A DNA stretch of 64,000 bases. It comes from Saccharibacillus deserti. Its GTDB lineage: Bacteria; Bacillota; Bacilli; Paenibacillales; Paenibacillaceae. Of the stretch, positions 25,865-35,565 are shown one piece after another (position 1 is the first letter of the stretch; each line of letters begins with the position of its first letter). The notes beneath the pieces were generated by a model, which was not told the origin of the DNA, made no database searches, and saw nothing but the letters and a program-made list of their open reading frames with translations. The stretch lies in contig NZ_JABJVN010000005.1 in assembly GCF_013618475.1 (NCBI RefSeq), forward strand, positions 52,826 to 116,825, written 5' to 3'. The position numbers were made by a program, and so were the translations under genes.

Positions 25865-26959
25865 TCAATCCAGCGTATGTTTGATTTTGCTCTTGATATA
25901 CATTTGGTAGGCATGGCGGATCGCAATCTTGACGACCATATAGATCGGAATACAGATCAGCATGCCCAGAATGCCCATGACATCGCCGCCGACCAGCAGC
26001 AGGACGATAACGGTCAGCGGATGCATATCCAGCTGTTTGCCGAATACCAACGGTTCCAGCAGATTGTTCTGGATCAGCTGGGCCACCACCACGATGACGA
26101 TCGACCAGATCGCCATGCTCGGCGATTCGATCAGACCGACGATTCCGACCGGCACTCCGGCGAGAAACGCTCCGATGAACGGAATGAAATTCAGGAAGAA
26201 CGAGATCAGAACGAGCAGCAGCGAGTACGGCAGGCCGATGATGAGGAACCCGATATACAGCAGAACGCACAGCATCAAGTTTACGATAACCCGTCCGGCG
26301 ATAAAGCTGTTCAGCGCGTCATCCATCTCGCCGAGCATCACTCTGCCGTCTTCCTTGTTGTTCGCCGGGAACAATCTCATCAGGAACGGAGGCAGTTTAT
26401 GGTCGTCGCGAAGCAGGAAATACAGCAGAATCGGGAAAGTTGCAATAACGAGCACAAAGCTGGACAGGAACGAGAACATCCCCGTAATATTGTCGGTCAG
26501 CCAGGTTAACGAAGTGTCAAGCACACCCGACAAGCGGTCCAGCAGTTCCTGGTTCTGGCCGGCGTCACTCGGAAGAAAACGGCTGAATGTCGGATTGTTC
26601 TGCAGCTGCTGGAGCTGATAAACGGCATCCTGGGCAAGCTGTGGAGCGTTGGTCACGAAACTTTCCACCTGATCGCGCAGGGTAGGCCATACCCAGAACG
26701 AAGCGCCTACGATCAGCAGGATGAAAACGACAAAGATCAGCATGACCGACCAGGAGCGTTTCAGTTTCTTGCGTTCGAGGAAGCGCACGAGCGGACGCAG
26801 CGGATAATAGAAGAAAGCTGCGATCAGCAGCGGCACGACCAGCGAACTGACCAGCGATACGACCGGCGTAAAGATGAATTTGACCGTCGTTCCCAGGAGA
26901 ATGATGAGCAGGATCAGGGCAACGCCCGCTCCTACAACGAAAAAGCGATTTTTAAACAT
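25865..26959 (-). CDS. AI-2E family transporter (PerM/YdgG-like permease)
   Basis: A 364-residue membrane protein with seven or eight predicted helices. Two or three N-terminal helices are followed by an amphipathic segment (about 90-155, LRDQVESFVTNAPQLAQDAVYQLQQL) and a C-terminal membrane half containing the family hallmark FIPFIGAFLAGVPVG and a final VVLLLVGGDVMGILGMLICIPI. The family was named for autoinducer-2 export, but members also act as ion or small-molecule exporters, so the substrate is open. ATG 26959 follows AGGAGGA. Single gene with its own terminator. Confidence 0.88.
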   Translation of the reverse strand: MFKNRFFVVGAGVALILLIILLGTTVKFIFTPVVSLVSSLVVPLLIAAFFYYPLRPLVRFLERKKLKRSWSVMLIFVVFILLIVGASFWVWPTLRDQVESFVTNAPQLAQDAVYQLQQLQNNPTFSRFLPSDAGQNQELLDRLSGVLDTSLTWLTDNITGMFSFLSSFVLVIATFPILLYFLLRDDHKLPPFLMRLFPANNKEDGRVMLGEMDDALNSFIAGRVIVNLMLCVLLYIGFLIIGLPYSLLLVLISFFLNFIPFIGAFLAGVPVGIVGLIESPSMAIWSIVIVVVAQLIQNNLLEPLVFGKQLDMHPLTVIVLLLVGGDVMGILGMLICIPIYMVVKIAIRHAYQMYIKSKIKHTLD

Positions 26960-27113
26960 GGATATCCTCCTAGTCAGATCTATATGTATATTTAAACGAA
27001 AGCCGCCTTGTTTACGCTCAAAGCGGAAATGGATATTTAAGGGCGCAAAAAAGGCGGAATTCGGATGTTTTTATTAAAGCCGATAAAATTAATTGGAATT
27101 ATACGAAACCCCA

Positions 27114-27142
27114 TTGACTTTCATTAGGTAAGGGTATAAAAT
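27114..27142 (+). promoter_or_regulatory. Predicted sigma-A promoter for the amino acid ABC operon
   Basis: TTGACT (27114-27119), 17 bases, TAAAAT (27137-27142) inside TATAAAAT. It leaves a leader of about 85 bases before the ATG at 27235, in which I recognise no riboswitch. Confidence 0.6.
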
Positions 27143-27234
27143 TCAATCTTGCACGACCTAAACGCGGCCCAACGTATTTAAGCCGAACGGCTGCGTCAAA
27201 CTACCCATTCAGATTCAAACGGAGGAATTTATTG

Positions 27235-28071
27235 ATGAAAAAAGTGACTTTGCTCGGCCTGGTTGCCATCTTGATGGCCCTTATGCTTGCCGCCTGCGGA
27301 AGCGGCACTGCCGCCAACAATAATGCAGCTGCGCCCGATACGGGAACGACAGAGACGGCCAAGTCCGACAGCGCTCTGGACAAGATCAAAGCCGACGGCA
27401 AGATGGTGATCGGCACCGAAGGTACTTATGCCCCTTTCACTTACCACGATAAGAGCGGCGAATTGACCGGGTTCGACGTAGAAATCGCCCGCGAAGTGGC
27501 CAAACGCCTCGGTGTAGAAGCCGAATTCGTGGAAGCGCCGTGGGACAGCCTGCTTGCCGGGATCGATGCCGGACGCTTCAATGCCGTGTTCAACGAAGTA
27601 TCGATCCGCGACGACCGCAAAGAGAAGTACGATTTCTCCGATCCGTACATTTCTTCCGGCGCGGTCCTGATCGTACGCGAAGACAACACGGACATCAAAT
27701 CGCTGGCCGATCTCAAAGGCAAAAAGTCCGCCCAGTCGCTGACCAGCAACCTGGCCGATATCGCCAAGCAAAACGGCGCCGAAATCGTGCCGATCGAAGG
27801 ATTCAACCAGGCGATCGATCTGCTGAACTCCAGCCGCGTCGACGCGACGATCAACGATAACCTGTCGTTCCTCGATCTGAAGAAACAAAAACCGGATATC
27901 GCGCTCAAAGTCGTGGCCGAAGCCGAAGACGCTTCGCAAAGCGGAGGCGTATTCGCCAAGAACCAGCCGGAACTGATCGAAGCGGTCAACAAAGCGCTGG
28001 CCGATATGCACGAAGACGGCACGTATGCCACGATCTCCGAGAAGTATTTCGGCGAAGACGTTTCGAAATAA
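27235..28071 (+). CDS. Amino acid ABC transporter substrate-binding lipoprotein
   Basis: A 278-residue family 3 solute-binding protein. The signal peptide ends in a lipobox (LAAC), so the protein is anchored outside the membrane. Ligand-binding landmarks are GTEGTYAPFTYHD, GFDVEIAREVAKRLG, FDAVFNEVSIRDDRKEKYDFSDPYI-like text and the SGGVFAKN region. It is of the polar amino acid or cystine type; specificity is not decided by sequence. GGAGG at 27221-27225 is best spaced for ATG 27235; TTG 27232 is also in frame. First gene of a binding protein-permease-ATPase operon. Confidence 0.9.
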   Translation: MKKVTLLGLVAILMALMLAACGSGTAANNNAAAPDTGTTETAKSDSALDKIKADGKMVIGTEGTYAPFTYHDKSGELTGFDVEIAREVAKRLGVEAEFVEAPWDSLLAGIDAGRFNAVFNEVSIRDDRKEKYDFSDPYISSGAVLIVREDNTDIKSLADLKGKKSAQSLTSNLADIAKQNGAEIVPIEGFNQAIDLLNSSRVDATINDNLSFLDLKKQKPDIALKVVAEAEDASQSGGVFAKNQPELIEAVNKALADMHEDGTYATISEKYFGEDVSK

Positions 28072-28085
28072 GAAGGGAAGAGCAG

Positions 28086-28101
28086 GGCGCCGATCGGCGC
28101 C
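28086..28101 (+). promoter_or_regulatory. Perfect 16-bp palindrome between binding protein and permease genes
   Basis: GGCGCC GATC GGCGCC can fold into a six-bp GC stem with a GATC loop, 15 bases after the stop of the binding protein. Without a T tract it is more likely a stability or processing hairpin, which would favour excess binding protein. The rest of the 222-base gap ends in a run of seven T near 28253 but holds no gene. Confidence 0.4.
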
Positions 28102-28293
28102 GCGTTCTTCTATCCGCACTACTGATACGGAAGAAGCCGTTCCCGGTTTCAACCGCATGGGGCTGTCTTCGGATTCGCGCAGGCGAATTCCGCGGAAGCC
28201 CCCTTCCTTTTGTTCGGAGCCGGGGATTGGGTGTAATGATCCGATAGACGGCTTTTTTTAATCGGTTTTGTCTGGAGAGGGGGATAAGGGAGC

Positions 28294-28962
28294 ATGGATG
28301 AACGTAAAATTCAAATTTTGATCGATTCGCTGCTGCCGATGATCAAAGCCGGCCTTCAGTTTACGATCCCGCTGACGCTGATCTCGTTCGCGCTGGGACT
28401 GGTGCTGGCGATCCTCGTGGCTTTGGTACGGCTGTGGAAGATTCCGGTACTGAGCCAGATCGCGGGGATTTATGTATGGATCATCCGGGGAACGCCGCTG
28501 CTTGTGCAGCTGTTTATCATTTTTTACGGACTGCCGAGTATCGGGATCGAATTCGACCCGTTCCCGGCCGCGGTCATCGGTTTTACGCTGAATATGGGCG
28601 CCTACAATTCCGAGATCGTGCGCGCCGCAATCCAGTCGATCTCGAACGGGCAGTGGGAAGCGGCATCTTCGCTTGGCATGACGCGCGGACAGGCGCTGCG
28701 GCGCATTATTCTTCCGCAGGCCGCCAGAGTATCGGTACCGCCGCTGTCGAACTCGTTTATCAGCCTGGTCAAAGACACCTCTCTCGCTTACACGATTACG
28801 GTGATCGAGATGTTTCAGGTGTCGAAGCAGATTTCGGCGACTACGTATGAACCACTGCTTATTTACTGCGAAGTAGCCGTACTGTACCTGGTTCTCTGCA
28901 CGGTGCTCAATGCGCTGCAGAACGTCATGGAGAAGCGGTTGGCCCGCTTCTCGGCTTCTTAA
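28294..28962 (+). CDS. Polar amino acid ABC transporter permease
   Basis: A 222-residue permease of the HisMQ family with about five membrane segments. The family signature RGTPLLVQLFIIFYGLP is present near residues 67-83, and the EAA loop reads QWEAASSLGMTRGQALRRIILPQA. It starts at ATG 28294, with a GGGAG site upstream, and is followed 25 bases later by its ATPase. It probably works as a homodimer with the binding protein at 27235, since only one permease gene is present. Confidence 0.92.
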   Translation: MDERKIQILIDSLLPMIKAGLQFTIPLTLISFALGLVLAILVALVRLWKIPVLSQIAGIYVWIIRGTPLLVQLFIIFYGLPSIGIEFDPFPAAVIGFTLNMGAYNSEIVRAAIQSISNGQWEAASSLGMTRGQALRRIILPQAARVSVPPLSNSFISLVKDTSLAYTITVIEMFQVSKQISATTYEPLLIYCEVAVLYLVLCTVLNALQNVMEKRLARFSAS

Positions 28963-28987
28963 TACGGCCGGAGAGGAGACAAGTCCC

Positions 28988-29740
28988 ATGCTTGAAATAC
29001 GCAATCTGCATAAATCGTTCGGAACGCTCGACGTGCTCAAGGGCGTCGATCTGTCGCTGGAAAAAGGCAAGGTGCTCGTCATCATCGGCCCGTCCGGTTC
29101 CGGCAAGACGACGCTGCTGCGCTGCCTGAACCTGCTGGAAATGCCAAGCGAAGGCTCGCTCAAACTCGGCGATTCGGCGCTCGAATTCGGTACCGGCCGC
29201 AAGCCGAGCAAGTCGCAGATTCTCAAGCTGCGCCAAAGCACCGGCATGGTGTTCCAGTCGTATAATTTGTTTCCGCACAAGACCGCGATCGAGAACGTGA
29301 TGGAAGCGCAGATTATCGTGCAAAAGAAAGACAAAGCATCGGCGCGCAAACGTTCCGCCGAGCTGCTGGCCAAAGTCGGACTGAGCGGCAAAGAAGACTC
29401 GTACCCGCATCAGCTGTCGGGCGGGCAGCAGCAGCGCGTCGGGATCGCCCGGGCGCTTGCGACCGATCCGCAGGTGATGCTGTTCGACGAACCGACCTCC
29501 GCGCTTGATCCCGAGCTGGTCGGCGAGGTGCTGAAAGTCATGAAGCAGCTGGCCGCCGAAGGCATGACGATGGTCGTCGTTACCCACGAGATGAAGTTCG
29601 CCGCCGAAGCCGCCGATACGGTGGTGCTGATGGACGACGGCGTCGTCCTCGAACAGGGACGGCCGGATCAGGTGCTCCGCAACCCGTCCAGCGCCCGTGC
29701 GGCCCAGTTTTTGAATGTGCTGATCGAAAAAGAAGGATAA
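28988..29740 (+). CDS. Polar amino acid ABC transporter ATP-binding protein
   Basis: A 250-residue ATPase of the PAAT subfamily. Walker A is GPSGSGKT (residues 35-42), the Q-loop is in GMVFQSYNLFPH, the signature is LSGGQQQR, Walker B with catalytic Glu is VMLFDEPTSALDPE, and the switch histidine is in VVVTHEM. ATG 28988 follows GGAGAGGAG; the longer upstream frame overlaps the permease and is unlikely. It powers the importer encoded by the two preceding genes, and a terminator follows. Confidence 0.95.
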   Translation: MLEIRNLHKSFGTLDVLKGVDLSLEKGKVLVIIGPSGSGKTTLLRCLNLLEMPSEGSLKLGDSALEFGTGRKPSKSQILKLRQSTGMVFQSYNLFPHKTAIENVMEAQIIVQKKDKASARKRSAELLAKVGLSGKEDSYPHQLSGGQQQRVGIARALATDPQVMLFDEPTSALDPELVGEVLKVMKQLAAEGMTMVVVTHEMKFAAEAADTVVLMDDGVVLEQGRPDQVLRNPSSARAAQFLNVLIEKEG

Positions 29741-29783
29741 GATAGCGAGACTCTCCGGCCGCTTAACGGCGGTCTTCCCAACG

Positions 29784-29815
29784 CCGTCCGATCGAAATCG
29801 ATCGGGCGGTTTTTT
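29784..29815 (+). terminator. Rho-independent terminator of the amino acid ABC operon
   Basis: CCGTCCGATCG (29784-29794) pairs with CGATCGGGCGG (29799-29809), with one G-T pair and an AAAT loop, then six T. Confidence 0.85.
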
Positions 29816-29923
29816 ATTTCTTTTTTTATTTCCCGTGAACTATTCAAAAATAAGGTTTTTTCGTCGAAAAACAATCGTGGCCGCTTATAAAGGCTTATGA
29901 AAGGGAAAAGGCGGGGGAAATTG

Positions 29924-31657
29924 ATGAAAAAGAAGTTCAGGCTTACGTTTTTCGCGAAAAATATGATTATGATTGCGCTGGGGATCGTATTGGTCGGCGG
30001 CCTGTTGACAGGCATCACAGTGAAATTGCAGCAGAATATGGCGCTCGACAGCCTGCGAAACCAGTATATCGGTGTCGCGGATTACGTACGGGAGCAGGTG
30101 AGCTCGGAGCTGATCGTCGAAGTGGCGGCCAATCCGACTACAGACAGCGAACCCGGCAAGCTGCTGACCGAACGCTTGAACCATGTGTCGGAACTGAACT
30201 CGAATGTAGCCCAAGCCTATGTCTTCAGCGCCCAAATAGAGAATGGATCCCAGGAAATCGTCGGCGCTCCGGACCACCTGATCGAAGCCGGCATGACGCC
30301 GGGTACCTTGTACGAAAATCCGGAAGAGATGAAAAAAGCGATGGCGCATGTCGTGGAACAGAACGCTCCTTTCAGCACCGATGTTTATACGGATGCCTAC
30401 GGAAATTGGGTCAGCCTGCTGCAGCCGGTAACCGATTCTTCGGGACAGGTTATCGCGGTTATGGGGCTGGATATCAGCGCCGCGGATATCGCCAAGAACA
30501 CTTCCGAAATTCTGCGTACCTCCCTGCTGGTCATGGTGCTGTGCATCCTGCTGGTTCTGACGATCCAGTTCGTCATGATGCGCCGGATGATGAGACCGAT
30601 TCGGGACTTGTTCGGAGCGATCGAACAGATGAACGAAGGCGATCTGAACGTCCAGCTGCCTACCGACCGCAAAGACGATTTCGGCGATCTGAACCGCAAA
30701 TTCTCCGAAATGTCGATCGAACTCAAGACGATCATTGCCGGTGTACAAAACCGTGCGCAGCAGGCGGCCGAATCGTCTTCCGTTCTCAAAAGCGAAGTCG
30801 AGCAAAACGTACGGATCCAGAACGGCGTGATGGAGAGTGCCGAACGCATGAGCGTCGGTGCAAGAACGCAGGAAAGCTCGGCGGAAGAAACGTCGAGAGT
30901 GATGGAAGAGATGTCCCGGGCGATCCAGGAGATTGCCCAGACCGCCTATCAGGTATCCGAAGCGGCTTCCGATATGAAAGCCGAAGCCGGTTCGGGCGGC
31001 AAGTCGATCGTTCGCGTCGGCGAGCAGATGTCGGCGATCAGCGTATCGGTCGGACGTTCGGCTTCCCGGATTCGCCAGCTGCAGGAGCGCTCGCGCGAGA
31101 TCGAAGGGATTACCGGGCTGATCTCCGGTATCGCTTCGCAGACGAACCTGCTGGCGCTTAACGCCGCGATCGAAGCGGCCAGAGCCGGCGAGCACGGTCG
31201 AGGGTTCGCCGTCGTGGCGGAAGAAGTGCGCAAGCTCGCCGATCAATCGGCAGCTTCGGCCAGTCAAATCTCCGGGATCCTCAGTCTGATGATCAAGGAA
31301 ACGGACGAAGCGGTTGTCTTGATGGAAGAAGGCATGCACGAAGTCGAGACCGGCATGGAACTGTCGCAGCATACCGGCGAAGCGTTCCACCGGATTGAAA
31401 CGGCGATTGACGGCGTTTCGACCCAGACGGAAGATATGTCGGCCGTAACGCAGCAAATGTCCGCAAGTTCGGAAGAAGTCGCGGCATCCGTCACCGAATT
31501 GGCCGGAATCGCGAAAGAATCCGCGGGCAGCGCCATGGAAGTGACGCAGGCTTCGCAGCTGCAGCGCGAATCGCTTGGCAGCGTCTCCGATTCTTCGGAA
31601 GAATTGAATACGATGGCGGTCGAACTCAGCGAGCTGATCGCCAAGTTCAAGATTTAA
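29924..31657 (+). CDS. Methyl-accepting chemotaxis protein with external sensor and HAMP
   Basis: A 577-residue chemoreceptor. The first membrane helix (about 12-36) is followed by an external sensor of about 150 residues, a second helix ([20 protein letters not shown]), a HAMP domain starting [11 protein letters not shown], and a long cytoplasmic coil with the tip [40 protein letters not shown]. It is preceded by an amino acid importer, so amino acid sensing is possible but not shown. GGCGGGGGAA just before ATG 29924 decides this start over ATG 29897. Confidence 0.9.
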   Translation: MKKKFRLTFFAKNMIMIALGIVLVGGLLTGITVKLQQNMALDSLRNQYIGVADYVREQVSSELIVEVAANPTTDSEPGKLLTERLNHVSELNSNVAQAYVFSAQIENGSQEIVGAPDHLIEAGMTPGTLYENPEEMKKAMAHVVEQNAPFSTDVYTDAYGNWVSLLQPVTDSSGQVIAVMGLDISAADIAKNTSEILRTSLLVMVLCILLVLTIQFVMMRRMMRPIRDLFGAIEQMNEGDLNVQLPTDRKDDFGDLNRKFSEMSIELKTIIAGVQNRAQQAAESSSVLKSEVEQNVRIQNGVMESAERMSVGARTQESSAEETSRVMEEMSRAIQEIAQTAYQVSEAASDMKAEAGSGGKSIVRVGEQMSAISVSVGRSASRIRQLQERSREIEGITGLISGIASQTNLLALNAAIEAARAGEHGRGFAVVAEEVRKLADQSAASASQISGILSLMIKETDEAVVLMEEGMHEVETGMELSQHTGEAFHRIETAIDGVSTQTEDMSAVTQQMSASSEEVAASVTELAGIAKESAGSAMEVTQASQLQRESLGSVSDSSEELNTMAVELSELIAKFKI

Positions 31658-31677
31658 GGGTCCGATCTGTCGCACAG

Positions 31678-31708
31678 GGAAGCCGTTCGTGCGAACGGCT
31701 TCCTTTTT
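31678..31708 (+). terminator. Rho-independent terminator after the chemoreceptor
   Basis: GGAAGCCGTTCG (31678-31689) pairs perfectly with CGAACGGCTTCC (31692-31703), followed by five T. Confidence 0.9.
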
Positions 31709-31710
31709 CG

Positions 31711-31740
31711 TTGTCAAAATACCCGAAATCTTGCGATAAT
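31711..31740 (+). promoter_or_regulatory. Predicted sigma-A promoter for the YesMN-like pair
   Basis: TTGTCA (31711-31716), 18 bases, GATAAT (31735-31740). It lies directly behind a terminator and about 100 bases before the kinase start. Confidence 0.5.
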
Positions 31741-31838
31741 GCTCTTGCCGGCCGCGTTGTTACCGCTTACAATTAGTGAGCTTGCCATGCGGATACTGCG
31801 CGGCCATGCCGCATTTTACCGAGAGGAAGGGAAGTCCC

Positions 31839-33614
31839 ATGCCCCGCGCCAACCTATTCACCAAAATGATCCTGATCCTGATCCTGATGTGGATTCCGGT
31901 CGCGCTGCTGTACGGGTACTCCAACAAGACGACGACCGATGTGCTGAGGCAGGAACTCGGCGAATCGAACCGGAACCAGCTGGCCTTTTTCCAGAGTCAG
32001 GTCAATACCAATATCGAGATGCTCGCTTCGTGGCCGAATCTGCTTATTCATGATCCGGACATCGAAAGCTTTCGCAAGCTGTATACGAACGGGGGTTACT
32101 TCAATCTCGACGAAATAAATCTGGTCAAGCGGATCCAGAACAAGCTGAGTATCCAGGAAAGTTCGTCGAATTGGAAAAGCCGCCTGCACCTGTATTCGCC
32201 TTCCCTTCGCCGGGTCGTGTCCGAAAACGATGCCCGCGCTTACGATCCGGCAGAGCTGCAGGCGCAGATCAAGCCGGGCTGGCAGGTGAATCGGGCCAAA
32301 GACGGCAGCGAAGACATCTTCCGCTTCTCCTGGTTTACGGTTGCGCCCTATGGGATCGACAATCCGGCGCTCAAGGCGGAAACGATTGTGGAACTCGAAT
32401 TCGACAGCCGCAATATCCAGAATATGCTCGACAAATTCAAGACCGACGGTCGGCACGATCCTTTTTATTACCGGGAAGATATGGGCGTGATCTACAATCG
32501 GAGTTCGGAACACGAGCTGACCGGGCAGCTGCTGAAAAAATTGAAGCGGTCGCCGCTGCCGGAAAGCGACAATCTCACGGTGGATATCGACGGCGATTCC
32601 TATATGGTCAGCATCGCGCTCTCCAAAGAGACCGGCTGGTACCTGATCGATTATATGCCGATGGCGGATATGCTGGAGCCGATCCGCAAGTCGAATCTGC
32701 TGTTCTATTCGGCGATTCTGACCCTGCTCGTGATGGGTTCGGTGGCGGCCTATCTGCTCTATGTGCAGGTACAGATTCCGATACGCCAGCTGATCCGGGG
32801 CTTTCAAAAGCTCGAGCAGGAAGATTACGCGGTCCGGATCAAGCCGAAAGGGCGAAACGAGTTCAGCTTCCTGTCGGATCGTTTCAATCGGATGGTCGAC
32901 AAAATCCAGAACCTGTTCGAGCATGTGTATCTGGAACAGCTGCACGTTAAAGAAGCCCGGTTGAAACAGCTGCAGTCGCAGATCAATCCGCATTTCTTCT
33001 ATAATTGTTTGTCATTTGTCACCAGTATGGCGAAGCTTGGACGGATGGACGCGGTCGTGGCCATGTCCCACAGCCTGTCCAGGTATTATCGCTACACCAC
33101 GCGGCAGGAACGGGAGCTGGTTCCGCTGCGCGAAGAGGTCGAGTTCGTCCAGCATTATCTGGAAATCCAGAAAATGCGCATGAGCCGGCTCGATTATACG
33201 GTGGATCTGCCGAGCGCCCTGCTGGATCTGTATGTGCCGCCGCTCATGCTGCAGCCGCTGGTGGAGAATGCCGTTATTCACGGAATCGAACCGCATGCCG
33301 AAGCCGGCATGATCCGGATCTCGGGTCTGCTCGATGCCGCCGGCAGCGTGGTTCTCCGCGTCGAAGATAACGGCGGAGGGCTGGAAGAAAGCGAGCGCGC
33401 GAAATTGGACCGGCGGCTTGCCGAGCCCATGAGCGAAGAAACCGGCTGCGGATTATGGAATGTGAATCAGCGCCTGCAGCTGCGGGGCGGCCGGGAAGCC
33501 GGCGTCCGCACCGAAGAGTCAGAACTCGGCGGATTGACCGTGCTGCTGAAATGGAACGAGAACGCGGTGAAGGAATCGGACGGAGAAGAGACACTGCGCA
33601 GACGCTCCGTCTAA
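31839..33614 (+). CDS. YesM-like membrane sensor histidine kinase
   Basis: A 591-residue kinase of the LytS/YesM class. A membrane helix (about 8-26) is followed by an external sensor of about 260 residues, a second helix (LFYSAILTLLVMGSVAAYLLY), a HAMP domain (VQIPIRQLIRGFQKL) and a His_kinase domain with His385 in QSQINPHFFYN. A HATPase domain (PLVENAVIHG, DNGGGLEE) ends it. ATG 31839 follows GGAAGGGAAG. It is encoded 28 bases upstream of its partner regulator and next to a sugar importer, so a carbohydrate or its binding protein is the probable signal. Confidence 0.92.
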   Translation: MPRANLFTKMILILILMWIPVALLYGYSNKTTTDVLRQELGESNRNQLAFFQSQVNTNIEMLASWPNLLIHDPDIESFRKLYTNGGYFNLDEINLVKRIQNKLSIQESSSNWKSRLHLYSPSLRRVVSENDARAYDPAELQAQIKPGWQVNRAKDGSEDIFRFSWFTVAPYGIDNPALKAETIVELEFDSRNIQNMLDKFKTDGRHDPFYYREDMGVIYNRSSEHELTGQLLKKLKRSPLPESDNLTVDIDGDSYMVSIALSKETGWYLIDYMPMADMLEPIRKSNLLFYSAILTLLVMGSVAAYLLYVQVQIPIRQLIRGFQKLEQEDYAVRIKPKGRNEFSFLSDRFNRMVDKIQNLFEHVYLEQLHVKEARLKQLQSQINPHFFYNCLSFVTSMAKLGRMDAVVAMSHSLSRYYRYTTRQERELVPLREEVEFVQHYLEIQKMRMSRLDYTVDLPSALLDLYVPPLMLQPLVENAVIHGIEPHAEAGMIRISGLLDAAGSVVLRVEDNGGGLEESERAKLDRRLAEPMSEETGCGLWNVNQRLQLRGGREAGVRTEESELGGLTVLLKWNENAVKESDGEETLRRRSV

Positions 33615-33642
33615 GTCTGATAGAGAGAAAGGGGCTGCCGGA

Positions 33643-35301
33643 ATGATCGAAGTACTGCTTGTCGACGACGAAACTTATGTAACGGAAAGTCTGGAGCTGA
33701 CCATTCCGTGGGAAGAGATCGGCGTGAGCACCGTGCGCCGCGCCGCTTCCGGTGCGGAGGCTCTGCGGATCATGGAAGAAGAAGCGGTCGATCTGGTCGT
33801 AACCGATATCCGGATGCCGGGCATGGACGGTCTGCAGCTGGTCGAAGAAATCGGCCGGCGCTGGCCGCGCGTGCGCTGTATGCTGCTCACCGGCCACAGC
33901 GATTTCGATTATGCCAAAAAAGCGCTTCAGCTTCGCGCCAGCGACTATATCCTGAAGCCGGTGGACGACGCGGAATTCGTGGCGTCCGTTTCCGAAGCGA
34001 TCGATTCGCTGCGGGAAGAATGGGACGAATTCGACAAGGTCCACCGGCTGCTCTACAGCCGCAAATCGGATTACAAAGTGCTGCGCGAGAATCTGCTGCA
34101 CGAACTGCTGCTGGGCCGGGAACTTGGCGGCCGCGCACTGGAGGAGCAGCTGGATGCCTACGAGCTGCCGCTTCGGCCCGGACGGCCGACGCTGATGCTG
34201 CTCGCGCGCCTGGAAGGACGGTTCGCGTCGATGGACGCGCCTTCGCTGGAGCTGATGGATTTCGCGGCGGGAAATATCGCCGAGGAAGTACTGCGCGGCC
34301 AGCCGCTCTGGTACGGCAGCGGGCCGCACGGCTGCCTGGTGCTGCTGCTTCAGCCGAGCGAAGCCGACGGCGGACTGGCGCTGGAAGAGACCGCCTGCGG
34401 ACTGGATCGCCGGCTCGACAAACTGGGCGAACATGTCCGGCTGTATCTGAAAGGCGAGATCTCGCTGGCGGTCTCGACCGTGTTCGAACTGGGCGGCGGC
34501 GGACCGGCGGCCGCTTACCGCCGGACGCTCGGCGCTTTGTATGCCGCGGGTATGGGCGGGCGGACCGTATATGCCGACCTGCGCGCCGCGGAAGCGGGCG
34601 AAGCGGTCTCGGATTCCGCCGGATTGGCGGCGGGAGAAGGGCGGGGCAGCGTGGCCGAAGCGATGTACGCGCCGCCGACTCTGCTGCACCTGCTCGAGTC
34701 GCATCAATGGGAAGAAGCCGGAGCGAAAATGGCCGGCGTCTTCGATGCCGCGGAGCGGGCCGGATTGGCGGGTCCGCCGATGTATGAGATCTATTTGTGG
34801 ATGACCAATGCGTTCTTGTTCATCTCGCACCGGGAAGGTCAGCCGGTCGGCGAACTCGGCGGCGAGGAAGGGTTCGATCCTGTGCTGGCACGCGGATTGG
34901 TCCAGCATCCCCAGCGCCTGCGCAGTTGGGGAGTACGTCTGCTCGACGGTCTGGCCGAGCAGATGTCGCAGAGCGGCGGCGAAGGACGGAGCAAGATCGC
35001 GAGCCGGGTCCGCCAGTTGGTCGGCGCCGGCCTGGACGGGGACTTGTCCGTCAAGACCCTGGCCGACCAGGTCTATCTGCACCCGGTCTACCTGTCCAAG
35101 ATCTACAAAGCCGAAACCGGAGAAGCTTTGGGCGATTACATTATCCGCATGCGGATGGAACGCGCCGCCCATTTATTAAAGAATTCCCCCAAGAAGATCT
35201 ACGAGATCACCGGCGAACTGGGTTATCAGAACCCCCAGTATTTCAGTAAGATGTTTAAGAAACAATACGGCATGACCCCCAATGAATTTAGGGATAGCTG
35301 A
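33643..35301 (+). CDS. YesN-like response regulator with AraC DNA-binding domain
   Basis: A 552-residue regulator. The receiver domain has its acidic pair in LLVDDE and the phospho-acceptor Asp55 in VVTDIRMPGMDG, with the lysine in ILKPV. A variable central region of about 290 residues follows. The C-terminal AraC pair of helix-turn-helix motifs reads LSVKTLADQVYLHPVYLSKIYK and KIYEITGELGYQNPQYFSKMFKK. It probably activates the LplABC-like transporter that begins 265 bases downstream, whose promoter lacks a recognisable -35 element. Confidence 0.93.
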   Translation: MIEVLLVDDETYVTESLELTIPWEEIGVSTVRRAASGAEALRIMEEEAVDLVVTDIRMPGMDGLQLVEEIGRRWPRVRCMLLTGHSDFDYAKKALQLRASDYILKPVDDAEFVASVSEAIDSLREEWDEFDKVHRLLYSRKSDYKVLRENLLHELLLGRELGGRALEEQLDAYELPLRPGRPTLMLLARLEGRFASMDAPSLELMDFAAGNIAEEVLRGQPLWYGSGPHGCLVLLLQPSEADGGLALEETACGLDRRLDKLGEHVRLYLKGEISLAVSTVFELGGGGPAAAYRRTLGALYAAGMGGRTVYADLRAAEAGEAVSDSAGLAAGEGRGSVAEAMYAPPTLLHLLESHQWEEAGAKMAGVFDAAERAGLAGPPMYEIYLWMTNAFLFISHREGQPVGELGGEEGFDPVLARGLVQHPQRLRSWGVRLLDGLAEQMSQSGGEGRSKIASRVRQLVGAGLDGDLSVKTLADQVYLHPVYLSKIYKAETGEALGDYIIRMRMERAAHLLKNSPKKIYEITGELGYQNPQYFSKMFKKQYGMTPNEFRDS

Positions 35302-35403
35302 AACGGACAAGGAAAGACGGCGCGCAGCGCCTTCGACCGCCGTCCAACCGTTTCAGCGCCAGGCCTTAAGGGGTCCAGCCTTCACCCCCTGAATTCCCCC
35401 TCG

Positions 35404-35446
35404 GCGGAAGCGCAGACGGATCCCTCCGTCCGCGCTTCCGCTTTTT
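35404..35446 (+). terminator. Rho-independent terminator after the YesN-like gene
   Basis: GCGGAAGCGC (35404-35413) pairs with GCGCTTCCGC (35432-35441), with inner GACGGA/TCCGTC pairing, followed by five T. It separates the regulators from the transporter operon. Confidence 0.85.
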
Positions 35447-35523
35447 GCTTTTTTCAGCCGCATTGCTTTCCAAAGGTGCAGGAATGTTTCAAACGCGACA
35501 TAGGCCGTGTCCGCAGCCCGTCC

Positions 35524-35529
35524 TATAAT
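35524..35529 (+). promoter_or_regulatory. -10 element of a probable activator-dependent promoter
   Basis: A perfect TATAAT stands 37 bases before the binding-protein ATG at 35566. Seventeen bases upstream the sequence is TAGGCC, a poor -35, as expected for a promoter that needs an AraC-type activator such as the YesN-like protein. Confidence 0.45.
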
Positions 35530-35565
35530 AAAGAAGCAAGGCAGATGACACGAGGGGGAAACAAC

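Noticed and set aside
27143-27234. Possible riboswitch or T-box in front of the amino acid ABC operon
   Set aside because: The leader is too short and shows no T-box or SAM-type conserved segments or terminator.
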